A stretch of DNA of 64,000 bases. Origin: Heliopora coerulea (taxonomy: Eukaryota > Cnidaria > Anthozoa > Scleralcyonacea > Helioporidae). The first letter of the stretch is position 1, and every line of letters starts with the position of its first letter. The notes below the pieces were generated by a model. The model was not told the DNA's origin and searched no databases. It was given only the letters and a program-made list of their open reading frames with translations. The DNA is taken from NCBI GenBank assembly GCA_030142905.1, contig JASJOG010000060.1, positions 798,001-862,000 of the forward strand, written 5' to 3'. This document shows, one piece after another, positions 1 to 11,397 of this stretch. A program made the translations under genes and the position numbers.

Positions 1-2815
1 ACTTTGTAGAAAGGTATTTGCGGATTCTACTGGGGTTGCGAAGGTAGAATAGTGCAGCTTTGCAAGTTGTATCGATGTGTGTCTCCATAGACAAATTCTA
101 ATCAAACACTACTCCAATATTCCTTGCACTTAATGAAGGCATGATGACATCATCACATACTGAAACAGATGTAATGGGTGGCCAAGGTCGATGTTTAGCA
201 TTTAGAACAAGCAGTTCACTCTTGTCGGTGTTCAATTTAAGCATGTTGAATGACATCCAGGCATGTAAATCTTGAATACAAGCTTCCATCTTGGCTTTAG
301 CTGCCTCAGTTTCATGGACTACAGAGGACTGAAAAGAGAGATATACTTGAGTGTCGTCTGCATATAGGTGATAGTTCATGTCATGCTTACGAATGACATC
401 AGCAAGTGGAGCAGTATAGAGTAGAAAGAGAAGCGGCCCTAGAACCGATCCCTATAGAACACCATAAGGTAGATCTCTTTTTGTTGATGAGCCTTCATTA
501 ACACTTACAAACTGACTTCTACCTGAAAGGTAAGATGAAAACCAGTCGTGGACCGTTTCACAGAAACTATACTTTTGGGTCAATCGTGAGAGTAGAATCC
601 CGTGATCAACAGTATCGAATGCTGACGACAGATCCAACAGCAATAAAAGAACTGATCTTCCATCGTCTATAACACAAGATATATCATTATGAACTCTGAT
701 CAACGCAGTTTCTGTGCTGTGGTGCTGCTTGTATGCTGATTGAAAGCGCTCAGCCATGTCGTTCTTTGAGATGTAATCAATCATCTGATCGGCTCCAATC
801 TTTTCAGTGATCTTTGATAAAAACTTCAGGTTTGAAATTGGTCTAAAGTTCTTCAGATCTTCATGGTCAAGAAAGGGCTTCTTAAGACGAGGCTCAAGAG
901 CAGCCATCTTTAAGTCGGGCGGTACAATGCTTTCAGATAGTGATAAATTGACTATCTTGGTTATGAGGGGAAGTAACGTACCAAGACAGTGTTTTAACAC
1001 CACAGAAGGTAGTGGATCAAGACTGCATGATTTAGAAGCTGTAGAAGTGGCAATCTTTGCCACTTGGGTTTCTGTGACCAAAGAAAACTTATCAAACTTA
1101 ATAGTTGAGGAACATGATTGGGTGCCGTCAGCGCCAAATGATGTCATATTCACAGCATTACGACTCATCAGTTCAACTCTAATATCAGTGATCTTATTAC
1201 TGAAAAAATCGGCAAAGTTGTTGGCTAGCTCATGAGGAGTACTTGCTTTTGGATTTAATTTCTCCATGGATTTGTGCAGCATTTTGCCAAACGTATTGAA
1301 AAGTACTCTCTGATCATCTTTCTTTTCATCAATTATTGAAGAGTAAAAACTCATCTTTGAGTTTGTTATGGCTGTGTTAAGTTGACGACAGATGACTACA
1401 TACGAATCTCTATCTGTCTGTGACTTTGATGAGCGCCAGCGACGTTCCATCCGTCTCTTTCTCAGCTTTAATTGATGAATTTCGTCAGTAAACCATGGCG
1501 ATGGAGGGCGGACAGTTTTTATCTTTTTCTTCAGTGGTGCATGGATGTCGAGTATTGATCTTAGGGTTGAGTCATACGCTTGAAATAAGTCAGTGACAGA
1601 TGTCATGGACCCTTAGTTTTCAATCAATTGAGAGTTTTCGATGTTCAATACAAAATCTGTATAGTCAATGTCTTTCAGATTTCTGTATTCTATTTCTTTT
1701 ATTGGTTAAATACGTTTTTCCATGTAGAGTTTTGCTTTAACAGCAAAGTGATCGGAGATCCCAGGATCACGCACTGTAATCGAAGAAACAATGTTCATAT
1801 TCTCACGATGAGTAATGACGAGGTCAAGGGTGTGCTTGTTCACTTATGTAATTTCTTGAACATGTTGAATCAGGTTAAAGGTCTCAAGAAGATTCATGAA
1901 TTTTGACCCATTGTTATCTTGATTCTTTACGGGAAAGTTGAAATCACCTGCTATCAGAAATCGTTCAGATTCGATGTTCATTTGCTCTAAAAAGCTTGTG
2001 AATTCAGTAAAGAACATGTCAACTGTTAAACCATTCATCACTGATGGTGGTGGACGATATATTATTATCACTCTAAGGGAAGTCGTATCAGATAAAGTAA
2101 CATCAAGATATTCAAACGATTTATACGATTCTCGAGCACGTTTTACTCTAGATGAAAAACTATTTGAGTAGAGCAGTCCAACACCACCTCCCCTGGTCTG
2201 TCGATCCATGCGCTTGAATATATATCCAGTTGGTGTTATATCACGTATAAAATAATTATCACTATCTCCCTGTAACCAAGTTTCAGTCAGCGCTAATATG
2301 TCAAATTTGGATTCCAATAGAAAGTCCTTAATTATCGATGTCTTATTTCTAATAGATCTGGTGTTTAGGAGGCAAAAATCCACTAGTCTATAAGGTTTAT
2401 GGAGTTTTGACCCAGAAACTCCATTAGTGACAACAACATTTTTGCGATTTCTCTTGGGTTCATGGAGAACAATGTGATGTTTAAAGGACGATAGTGAGTT
2501 ATTGTACTGGTCTTGCTTCGCTAGTTTAGATGAAATTTGCATATTTCCTGTTGAATAAGATGTCTTCATAACAGTAGTAGAACGGTTTGAAAAACCTTTT
2601 TCAGGATAGATAATTCGATTTCCGTAGCCTTGTATAGATGTAATGGGTCTCTGTTTCCTTCTACCTCCTCTACAGCAACGACGAGTCCGGCGTTTCGCAA
2701 TTCCTACAGATTTAAGGCTGTTCCATACAACAGGTTCCAGGCGTGGTAAAGCACACATTGTCGAAAAAATACTCCACAAAGCAAAACTTGAATACGCAAA
2801 TCTCTTCACCCTCTT
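1..2815 (-). pseudogene. CR1/L2-group LINE, endonuclease plus reverse transcriptase, decayed, runs off left edge
   Basis: Read on the minus strand, one reading frame runs from about 2809 to the window edge. It holds an apurinic endonuclease-like domain (LLNTRSIRNK, ILALTETWL, IAGDFNFPV; about 2430-1850), then a reverse transcriptase ([35 protein letters not shown]; about 1330-300) and a C-terminal segment with CKAALFYLRN. The whole stretch stays in the same frame. It is broken only by at least five stop codons (around 1844, 1695, 1613, 452 and 98), one of them inside the usually conserved PQGSVLGP block. This is nonsense decay without indels. The motifs match non-LTR retrotransposons of the CR1/L2 group; finer assignment needs a tree. 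The 3' end of the element lies outside the window and no 5' ORF1 is visible upstream. Confidence 0.85.
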
Positions 2816-3832
2816 CTAAGAACACTTAGATAAGAGTTAGTAACGTAGAGATATGGCTGTACAAACTATTAAACGAAAAAAAACCGATTAATAATAATTA
2901 AACGGTTTTCAGATTCATTTTGATTTAAATAAACTATTTGTCATCAGGTTGAAAGGGTTGATGAAATTACGATAATGACCATTGGCTAATGCATTTATAT
3001 GTAAGAGCTGAAATTTCTGTTTCAGGGATTTCTGTTGATAGTAGTCTTTTTTTAATATCCTTTAAGATTGAAGATAATGCCTATGGTGTAGATAACTAGG
3101 CAAAGTCAGACATGTCACCTTTTATAATTTTTGGTAGATATGTTAATGAGCCTGTCGGTGAAATGCTTATTGCTGCGGAAAAGTTCGACACTGAATTATG
3201 TTAGAAGTCTTGGGTTTTAATGAAGCAGTTGAGTCAATGATGCTTTTATCTTGTACTTGTAACCTTCAGTATCCAAACGAGTGCTTCCACACATTTTTTA
3301 AAGAAATGTGCTGAAGGTGTTCGACTCTAAAGCCGGTTTTCCACTTGCGAGTAAATTCGCGCGACTCAAAAATTTCTTTGTATAAATTGATTAGGTTTCT
3401 CATTAGTTACAGTCGACAGCCCATTACATAAAAGGAAAATTCGATTCTTGCGAATTTATTTGCAAATGAAAAACCAACTTGAAAAGTGCCAGCCAGAGTT
3501 TCAATTCTAATGCTCGAGTTGCCCAAACTCTAGACTTATCAAATTAGTAATTTAACTATCTTTATATGTACACATATTTATATTTAAGTTCCTTACAATT
3601 AAGTGATATGCAACAAATTATAATATGTTAAAAAGGTCTAGAGTTTTATCTTTTATGAATTCATATAAAGGAAGTTATGTTCCGGTTTTGGTCTACAGCC
3701 TGCTGTTTGACCTTAGCACAAGTATACTCTGAAGCACTGGCTAAAATAAAAATAAAACATATTTAAGATATACGAAAAATGTACCTTTTTATTCTCGCAG
3801 AAAACGCCAAAGCTAAAATGGGAATGAGACTC
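2816..3832. other. AT-rich intergenic stretch, nothing recognised
   Basis: No convincing coding frame, RNA gene or terminal repeat was seen between the LINE and the Kolobok left end. It may include LINE 5' leader sequence. Confidence 0.5.
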
Positions 3833-3856
3833 TTAAAGTGTTTATGCAACGAAATT
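3833..3856 (+). repeat. Kolobok left terminus: TTAA plus 20-bp TIR
   Basis: TTAA at 3833-3836 is followed by AGTGTTTATGCAACGAAATT. The 20 bases match the right terminus exactly in inverse orientation, and the next base differs (T versus C). Confidence 0.9.
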
Positions 3857-4009
3857 TTGAAACCCGATTTTTAACGTTAATCTAAAATACACATTAACTT
3901 GACAACTATGCAAAAAACAGAATTCAAATCCGATGTATAGAACACGTTTTATAACGTTTTAAGCATAGCATTTTTGACGAGTTGAGTGCGAATATTTATT
4001 GCGGGCTCG

Positions 4010-4017
4010 TGACGTCA
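4010..4017 (+). promoter_or_regulatory. CRE/ATF palindrome TGACGTCA upstream of transposase
   Basis: A perfect TGACGTCA lies 26 bp upstream of the first in-frame ATG (4044). The same octamer occurs upstream of the convergent gene at the other end of the element. A role in transcription by bZIP factors is inferred. Confidence 0.5.
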
Positions 4018-4043
4018 TAAGTAGGACGCACTGCACGTGCATT

Positions 4044-7000
4044 ATGCAAAAAAGCATGGCGAACTCAGGAGAATATCGTCCTCGTGGTGGAAAATATTGC
4101 GTAGCTGGCGGACCAAACAACGAGAGTTGTACGAACGGCCAGTACACAAAAGGAGTGTCAATCCACAATTTTCCGAACGCGAATAAAGAGCCAGAGAGAC
4201 ACGGAGTATGGGTTAAATTTGTGCGCAGACATCGACCGGGATGGAATCCTTCGGGGACGTCCGTACTATGCGGCAGCCACTTCGAAGATTCGTGTTTCGA
4301 ACAGAATCGTGCTATTTCGGCTTCGCTTGGTTTGAAGACACGGTTAAAGCGTGATGCAGTACCAACGCTAGACAACGCAAACGAAGGCATGCAGATCGAT
4401 AAATCGCCCTCGGATCGTGAACGAAGAAAGGTAAGTTATAACTAAAAAAATTGTTTACAGTGTATACATTTGACACTTGTACATGCACAATCTGATATTT
4501 ATTCTTTATTGGCTAGGATGCTTCTTAGATAAGGTTTGATAATTGTGTTTTAGACTATGCGTGCTCTGCTTTCGCCTGAAGAAAATTTATCTGAAAACAC
4601 GTCTTCAAATATGACAAGCCCACATAGTGACATCCAAGACGAAATGGGAGGCATTGCGGAGGCCACCACAAGGGAGAGGTCTGAATGCCCTGAGTGCGTA
4701 AAGTTAAAAGCCAAAGTGACGAGGCTTCAAAAGACAGTCAGCTATCTGAAGAAGAGACGGTACCAACTAATCTCTGGAATTCAAAAGGTACATTCAGGAC
4801 ATTACTTTTAGGTGGTCTTCCCAGACATGTGCCTGTCCAATAATAAAATTTGACAAGCTACTATACATTCTAACCTGCAGCCCCAACAAATTCAGCAACA
4901 ACCCACTTGAACTTTTTGTGAAATGAAATAAATTTGTTTCTGATATTTTAAGGATGTTGACGAAACTGACCAGTCTGACTCTGATGAAATTGACCATTTT
5001 GATCTTGAAGAAGTGGACATGCAGGAGGAGGAGGAGGAGGAGGAGGGTGTACATGATGATGGGAGTGATGTTGATTGGGAGAATTTTGAAGACAGCGCGG
5101 AATCTTCAGACAGTGATGATGAGAATAACACTGTGCCGAAGAATCTTGTAAGGTAAATATCCAGCAACATAGGGTGTCTTAAATTGAATCTTGGATTAAA
5201 AAGTGCATTTGTTTTTTAGAGTTGCAGAAGGAACAAAACCTGCTGATGAACCTAAGTTTGTCATCTTCTACAAAATGTTGGTAGCCATTTTTCAGTTGTT
5301 TTGCTTCCATTGCAAATGGGAAGATCCCTCAGTGGAGGTTTACCAAATTGGAACAATGGCTAATGTGACCCAAAGCTGTAACCATTGTGGTAGAGTGTAC
5401 AAGTGGAAAAGCCAACCATCAATGTTCACAAAACACCCTGCTGGAAATGTTATGATGAGCTTTGGTATTATGGTATCAGGAGCAAAGATTAGTCAAACTC
5501 TCATTATGTTCAGGCACATGGGACTCTCTGCAATCTCTCCTCGAACGTACTTTTATCATCAGAAGAAGCTTCTTTTCCCCTCGCTGCTGCACCATTGGGA
5601 AAGTTATCAGGCCACCCTTCTTGACAAACTAAAACCACTTGAGGAGTCACAGTGGTCTGGTGATGGCCGGTTTGACTCGATGGGCCATAGTGCGAAGTAT
5701 GGGGTATATTCTATGTATTCCAACACTATTTCCAAGCTAGTTCATTTTGAACTCTTTCAGGTACTATTAGTAGTTTAGAAATACCATAGTGATATTTAAT
5801 TGTATTTTCTTGTTACCAAGGACCTGGAATTCTAGGAACTGTTGATTCAAGAAACTAGGATTCCAAGGAAAAACCAAGACCCTGAGTTCCAAGAAATGAG
5901 CAGATGAAATGCTTTTTTCCAGAGACTATTCAACATTAGACCAAAATAATGCAAAATGAACCTTAGTTTGCCTTTTTATAAATTTTAGTTTGTTGTATTT
6001 AGGCAAATCAGTCCGGCTCGAGTAATGCAATGGAATTGGATGGTGCTAAGCAATGCTTTAAATTCATCAGTGATAAAGGTTTGAAGATTTCATCCTTTAT
6101 CAGTGATCGTCACAAAGGTGTTGCTAAGTGGATCCGTGAAACACAGCCAGGTGTCCACCATTACCACGACATTTGGCACGTAAACAAGAGCTTGACAAAG
6201 AAGTTGCTTAAAGCAGGCCAAGAAAAAGGAAATGAAGCCATACTACTCTGGATGAAAGCCATCAGCCGTCATCTTTATTGGTGTGCTCGCTCTACAAAGC
6301 AAGGTTTTGGTGAATTAATCGTGGCCAAATGGAAGTCGCTGATTCGACACATTGCTGATAAACATGACAATCACCTTGATGAGCTCTATACTGAATGTGC
6401 ACATGATGAGCTTGAGCCACGTGTATGGATCCCAGTTGGTAAGTTCTGCATGCTGTAGAATAAAGTCTAGATCACTGACAACAGATATGTCTTGCACCCT
6501 TACTAATTTAGTCTGTGTAACATAATTGAATTGTTTAAAACCAGACAGTTTTAACCCATCAAAATGAAACTAACTTTTGGACATTATTTATTATTATTGT
6601 TTACAGGTACATCAACCCACGACAGGTTATCAATGATCTTGATGGACCCAAGGAGACTCACTGACATCAAGAAACTTTCCTCTGATGGCCAAACAAGCTG
6701 CCTTGAGGGATTTCATTCGACGCTCAACCATTGGCACCCTAAAATGCAACATTTCTCTTGGCTAGGAACATACTGCAGGTAAACATATTTTCAACACATT
6801 GTATTGTCAGGGTTTCTCAAACTATTTGGAACAGAAAAACAAACTTTGATGTTTCAAGAAAAAGTCTGTCCACTTCAGAAGGACAACTGACACATTTTAA
6901 AACATTTTTAGGCATATTTTGGCAATTTTACATTTTAATGAAAACCTAAATCGAGATCAGAGGAAGGCGGCAGATGGGTCTCTGTATTATAATGTTGTGT

Positions 7001-7704
7001 TCCCAAAATTTAAGTTTGGTGAGGAGGTTGTTCGGGAAGTTGCCATCTGCCCTACGTATGGTAAGTATACCACTTATTAGTTGACCACAATTACTCTAAA
7101 TGGTACCCTGTTTTTATTTTATCATGTTTGAATTCAGACAGTTTTACAGCAAATTAATTGATACTTGCCTTTGCAAGTCAAACCTTGCACTGGTCAGAGT
7201 ACAATGTATAAAATACAGCTTGGTAGGTACATTGTCTTCTAAACAACCTTCATGTTAACATTTTTTGCTTGATTGTGTAGGTTATGTTGATGAAATTAAG
7301 AAAGTTCTTTTAGCAAGAACTAAAAAGGAACTTGAAGCCACTATAGGAAAATATGTCAAGAAAGTCCCCATGTCACTGACTTCTCAATTTCCCAATCGAA
7401 GGAAGAAATCTGAAGCCATTGATTTGCAGAAAAAGCGAAAGAGCATGGAGACACCATTGTACCCTCCTTGTAAGTCAACTGTGCAATCACACATGTAAAA
7501 TATAAGCTGTCTGAATGTTGAGAATGTAAGTGATTTAAAATCGTATTTCATTACTATGTTTTAGTGTGTGAGCAAGATCAACATCAGGAGAAGTTAGCAC
7601 AGGCACAAGCACTAGCCCAACAACAAAAAAAGAAGAAGGCTGCACCATGCTGTCGTAAATGCAAAAGGCCAATGAAGGGACACCCACGAGGTCATTGCGC
7701 TTAG
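4044..7704 (+). CDS. Kolobok THAP-domain DDE transposase, 9 exons, 815 aa, intact
   Basis: Predicted exons are 4044-4430, 4554-4787, 4953-5152, 5220-5760, 6003-6438, 6607-6778, 6912-7060, 7281-7469 and 7565-7704. All introns are GT-AG and the phases fit, giving 816 codons including TAG. Residues about 17-115 form a C2CH THAP zinc finger (C19, C29, W in GVWVKF, LCGSHF, then the AVPTL box) for DNA binding. A Glu/Asp-rich linker follows in exon 3, with seven Glu from a GAG repeat. Two CxxC pairs (FCFHC, SCNHC) precede the catalytic core. Candidate DDE residues are D422 or D426 (GDGRFDSMGHSAKYG), D489 (FISDRHKG) and E633 (CLEGFHS). The C terminus has a CX2CX6HX4C knuckle-like motif. An alternative start is ATG 4056. 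The protein should cut and paste the element at TTAA in the nucleus. Catalytic residue choice is inferred. Confidence 0.85.
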
Positions 7705-7780
7705 GGACAAATTTTTAATGTTGCACTGAATAATTTAATCGCCAAACCAGTTTTACAAATATTTGACAACACAAAGTTTT

Positions 7781-9141
7781 TTAATCTCTTTGTTCTCCCA
7801 GTGAGTATCCTTTAGAATTAGCACTTGGAAATTTTTTTCGTATGTGATGGTATATACAGGCTGGTAATGGTCTTCTGTTGTCCCACCCAAGATATCCACA
7901 AAACCATCGAACCAGCCATCGGTATGCCACAGCTCGCAGGTAGCTAAATGAGAAACGAGATGTGATTAACCCTTTTTTTAGTGTTCTTTATTAACTTCTA
8001 TATTATACATTAACATCATATTGATTGATACTGGAAGAACTAGATAAACCCTAGTGGGCTTTTACAAGCCATTGACTGGCAATATACCCAAATGCAACTA
8101 ATTCACACTCTTTCACTGCCAATGCGTAATAGTTTTACTTGTACAGGGTTAGGCTTGCCCTTAAAATACTTGCCTACTTAAAGGTAGTGGTCTATTCAAT
8201 CTTTAGGATTTATGCCTACCAGTACTTGAAAACAGAAATTAATTTTATTGCCCATGGCTTTTGTGTTGGTCTCATACCAAAAGTACTAAGCTTTGGCTTT
8301 GGTTACTTACTCGTTTCTACTTTGCCCAGTTTTTTGCTTATACGAACGTCCATCACTGCCTCGCAACAATGGTCCAACCATAGTCAATACGGCAGAATTC
8401 ACCATGGGCTCGTAATCTTCGTGCTGTATTATGCAGGAAATGTTTTCTATGGAGCCATCAAACACTGCCTTTCCAATGGCACAGATAACTTCACGACAGC
8501 AGCGATATTCTAAGGCACCAACTAGCAATTCATCACTGCAGAAGCTACACGTACACCTAATAAAATACAAGATTATCTACTACGTTCGAATTATACGATG
8601 CCGGTTACAATATTCTGCACACTCGTTTAATTTACATACACGGCGGCAGTCTGTTTAATTACTTTAATACACTGACCCTGCCTTTGTACATTCGCAGAAT
8701 TTAGAACAGGTTCAGAACAGCATACAATATATAGCTACCACGGTTAAGGGAAATAAAGCGATTTATAAACAAATCAAAGTTATGGCGCTTACTACACAAT
8801 TAATCGAACTGCTTAATATACTGCACATACATGACAAGGCAAACTATATTGCGAATTAGGTGCAAAAAACTTCAGAAATACACTTACCAATGGCCTACTG
8901 GAATGACCTTCGTGTACCTCGCTTCCAGCGTTTCTGCGGGAATGCCGTCCTTGTCTTCCTCGAAGTTCAATGCGTATTCTTGACCAGCAATGGCAAGAGG
9001 TTCGTCTTGATATGGCGCATTGCCATTAGGATGCATATCAACAACATCAAAATCTTCGCCGTTTGAACTCTCTTGCGTCCCTTCTGCTGACAAACTTTGC
9101 TCAGATCCATCGCCACTACTTTCGGAATGGCGATCAGACAT
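7781..9141 (-). CDS. P2RX7_C (ballast-like) cysteine-domain protein carried by Kolobok, 3 exons, 220 aa
   Basis: Predicted exons on the minus strand are 9141-8888, 8556-8311 and 7943-7781. Donors are GTAAGT and the TAG acceptors restore phase 2/1 at both joins; total 663 nt including TAA. Exon 1 (residues 1-84) is acidic and Ser-rich and looks disordered. Exons 2 and 3 encode the cysteine domain known from the cytoplasmic tail of P2X7 receptors: WCTCSFC, LEYRCCREV, a Cys plus IIQHEDY, then the block AYRWLVRWFCGYLG and PACIYHHIRKKFPS near the C terminus. There is no transmembrane segment and no ATP-binding P2X ectodomain, so it is not a channel. Cysteines probably bind zinc, as in the P2X7 ballast. 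The gene converges on the transposase. Its function in the element is unknown; accessory DNA- or protein-binding roles are guesses. Confidence 0.8.
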
Positions 9142-9250
9142 TTTGATTGAATAAATTTCAGTATTTCCACCAAAAAGCTTTCGTAAAGGACGCTTTCTTC
9201 GAAACGGTGTTCTGTATTTACATACAAATCGTCTGTGTCGGTCCTACTCA

Positions 9251-9258
9251 TGACGTCA
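9251..9258 (-). promoter_or_regulatory. CRE/ATF palindrome TGACGTCA upstream of P2RX7_C gene
   Basis: A perfect TGACGTCA lies 109 bp upstream of the ATG at 9141, next to a CAAAATGGCGGCC sequence typical of animal promoter or start regions. It mirrors the site at 4010-4017. Confidence 0.5.
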
Positions 9259-9404
9259 CACAAAATGGCGGCCAGATTCGCACCTACTGCTTCACTTTAA
9301 GCGGAATTTACAATACGATGTGCTGCACATTACACCATGAAATATATATCAATTTGCTCACGAAAGAATATATTTTGATTTCACAACAAAAAAAAAATGC
9401 CAAG

Positions 9405-9428
9405 AATTTCGTTGCATAAACACTTTAA
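9405..9428 (-). repeat. Kolobok right terminus: 20-bp TIR plus TTAA
   Basis: AATTTCGTTGCATAAACACT at 9405-9424 is the exact reverse complement of the left terminus. TTAA follows at 9425-9428. Confidence 0.9.
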
Positions 9429-10787
9429 TGTTTGAACTGTTAATGGCCAACAAAACGTTCTAGGTTCACTTTTTCTTACTGTTTCATTTTTTCAAAACAG
9501 CCATTTCTGTATTGAACACAATTTAAAGGCGCAGTGAAAACAATCTATATAAAACTCCAAAACGAATCCATTCTTAAAATCGCATACGGTTTTTAGAGCT
9601 TACTCGAAACATGGGACTGGAATGTGTGGGGTCTCGATTCTCTTCAGTGCACCTTTTGGTCTGCATTTTTTTATGGCTATAGACGCTGCATTCATTTTCC
9701 TTTGGTCTTTTCACACTTCTTTAGTTCTTACAAACTTTTTGTTGTCGTTCACATGTTTGTAGAATGTTTTACACCTTTTTTATGTTTTTGAAAATAGTTG
9801 CCTTCCCATCGTCAATAAAGAAAATCTAGTGGTTTCCCCTTCAAGAGAGTATATTTATTTACTCGATTAATTTTGATACCAAAAGAAAAAAAACAATCAA
9901 GGCTGAAGACAGGAAAAAGTCGTACAAAGCTATAAAACTTGGTGCTGGAAAGTCATAGAATGTCTTAAAATTTTAAAAAATTGGTGGATGACATTTTAAG
10001 AATTTCAGTTTTAATAGTTTCTCCAGTAAAGATCTTTCAAGACTAGACGGAAAGTTCCAAAATGCTTTTTTAAAATATCCATGCTTGTCATTTAACTTAT
10101 CGTTTCCTCGACTTTCATATTAGTTGTGTATAATGATATGCTGTAAAACTAATAATTTAAAAGATTAACATAATTTTCAATATTGTGTCTTTGTTCGCAT
10201 TTTTCAGTAAATCCATCTTACGCAACGAAAGAAAGTTGCTTTCAATGATGTGGCCATAGAAAGAGTCAGAAGGCAACATAGGCAAATAAAGCTATTGGCA
10301 ACTACTGATTAGGGCAAATTCAAGTGGCTTGGAGATTTCAGGTCTCTAAGCCAGTTTGAGCAGAATGTTGAGGAGATAAAGGTAAATGGTCATCGTCAGG
10401 TGGAGGGGGAGGTTTGAAGCTTATTCAAACAGAGAGTGCATCAACTCGTTGACACGGATCAAAGCAAACATTAACTGTGGGAGGAATAAAGGCCGAAGAA
10501 ACAGGGACAGGTCCTGAGCGTAGAGAGCGATGCTTGAGCATTAGTCAAACTTTGAAATAAACTAGAGAAGCTTAATATATAGTTCAATTGTTTTCAATAG
10601 TCTAGATCGAAAATATATTCTTAACTCAATTTCGGCAAATTCCCCGTATTGGGCTAGGTTTACCCCGCACGTAATCTGAAGGTTTACCCCCCACGTAACC
10701 TTCACTGTGATTAGTTGATTAGCGTTTGAGAGTAAAACAAAACCACAACATTGTATCAGTAATAAGCTGTGTAATCGACTTAAAGTT
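9429..10787. other. Intergenic, no gene recognised; short direct repeat
   Basis: AT-rich sequence without a supported coding frame. Two near-identical copies of AGGTTTACCCC followed by CACGTAA lie at about 10658-10700, just upstream of the THAP pseudogene; they may belong to its promoter or to a transposon end. Confidence 0.4.
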
Positions 10788-11397
10788 ATGGTGAATAGTT
10801 GTGCTGTTCCTTTTTGCACTAATCGCTACAAGCCTGGTTCGGGTATTCGTTTTTATAGTTTGCCGCTTAGTAAGCCGCGGTTGTTCAAGAAATGACTCGA
10901 ATTCATTGCGAAAGCATAAAGGTCAACAAGTGCACCCGCGTGTGTCGTGCGCATTTCAGAGGGAATCCAAAAAGGGTAGGTCCTAATGATATTCCTAGCA
11001 TCTTTGCTTGGTCTAAACTGACTACTCCAAGAACTACAAAAGAAGATCAGCATTATCTTTTCGATCCAATCATGACGATACTGCCGATGTCTCGACCGGC
11101 CCGAGTACTAACCTAGTTTCAGAAGAAGACAGTGCGGCGGCAGATGTAAGTTCAGAACTGGGTTATCATTTGCATTTGCTTCCCGACACAGCCCTCAAAG
11201 AATCTTCATCAAGAACTCGAAGACATAGTGAACATGCGCTTGATAACAAAGTTGACTCAAATAAGTCTGGCATTGAGTTTCTCACTGAAGCTTGTTTTCT
11301 ACATGGTGTTTCACCACTTTCACAAGACGGCGAAGCAGCAGAACGTCAACAAAGCAACAACAAATATATTAAGTCCCTCGAAAAAAATATTGAATGA
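10788..11397 (+). pseudogene. THAP zinc-finger gene fragment, frameshifted
   Basis: From ATG 10788 a frame reads MVNSCAVPFCTNRYKPG, with the C-x4-C start of a THAP domain, and ends at a TGA near 10893. The domain resumes in another frame at about 10892 (CTRVCRAHFRG, the second half of the C2CH finger). A further frame change near 11060 opens a Ser/Asp-rich tail to 11397 (TADVSTGPSTNLVSEEDSAA). At least two indels therefore separate the pieces. THAP domains occur in host DNA-binding proteins and in P-element and Kolobok transposases; no transposase core follows, so the origin is unclear. An intron hiding one of the frame changes cannot be excluded. Confidence 0.6.

Larger units (their letters stand above)
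3837..9424 (+). mobile_element. Kolobok-type DNA transposon, apparently complete (5.6 kb)
   Basis: The element is bounded by perfect 20-bp terminal inverted repeats, AGTGTTTATGCAACGAAATT at 3837-3856 and its reverse complement at 9405-9424. Each end is flanked by TTAA (3833-3836 and 9425-9428). TTAA target duplications and THAP-domain transposases are characteristic of the Kolobok superfamily. Inside are two convergent spliced genes: a transposase on the plus strand (4044-7704) and a P2RX7_C-domain protein on the minus strand (7781-9141), with stop codons only 76 bp apart. Both frames are open through all predicted splice junctions. Identical termini and intact genes suggest a recent insertion. 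The superfamily is inferred from TTAA plus the THAP domain; other TTAA-using families such as piggyBac do not fit this transposase. Confidence 0.88.

Noticed and set aside
807..1235. 142-codon plus-strand frame
   Set aside because: It is antisense to the LINE reverse transcriptase and has no recognised motif.
3959..4390. 143-codon minus-strand frame
   Set aside because: It is the shadow of the THAP exon of the Kolobok transposase.
8139..8513. 124-codon plus-strand frame with hydrophobic stretches
   Set aside because: It is antisense to exon 2 of the P2RX7_C gene, whose splice phases and motifs are convincing.
7781..9141. P2X receptor channel
   Set aside because: Only the cytoplasmic-tail-type cysteine domain is present; there are no transmembrane helices and no extracellular ATP-binding region.
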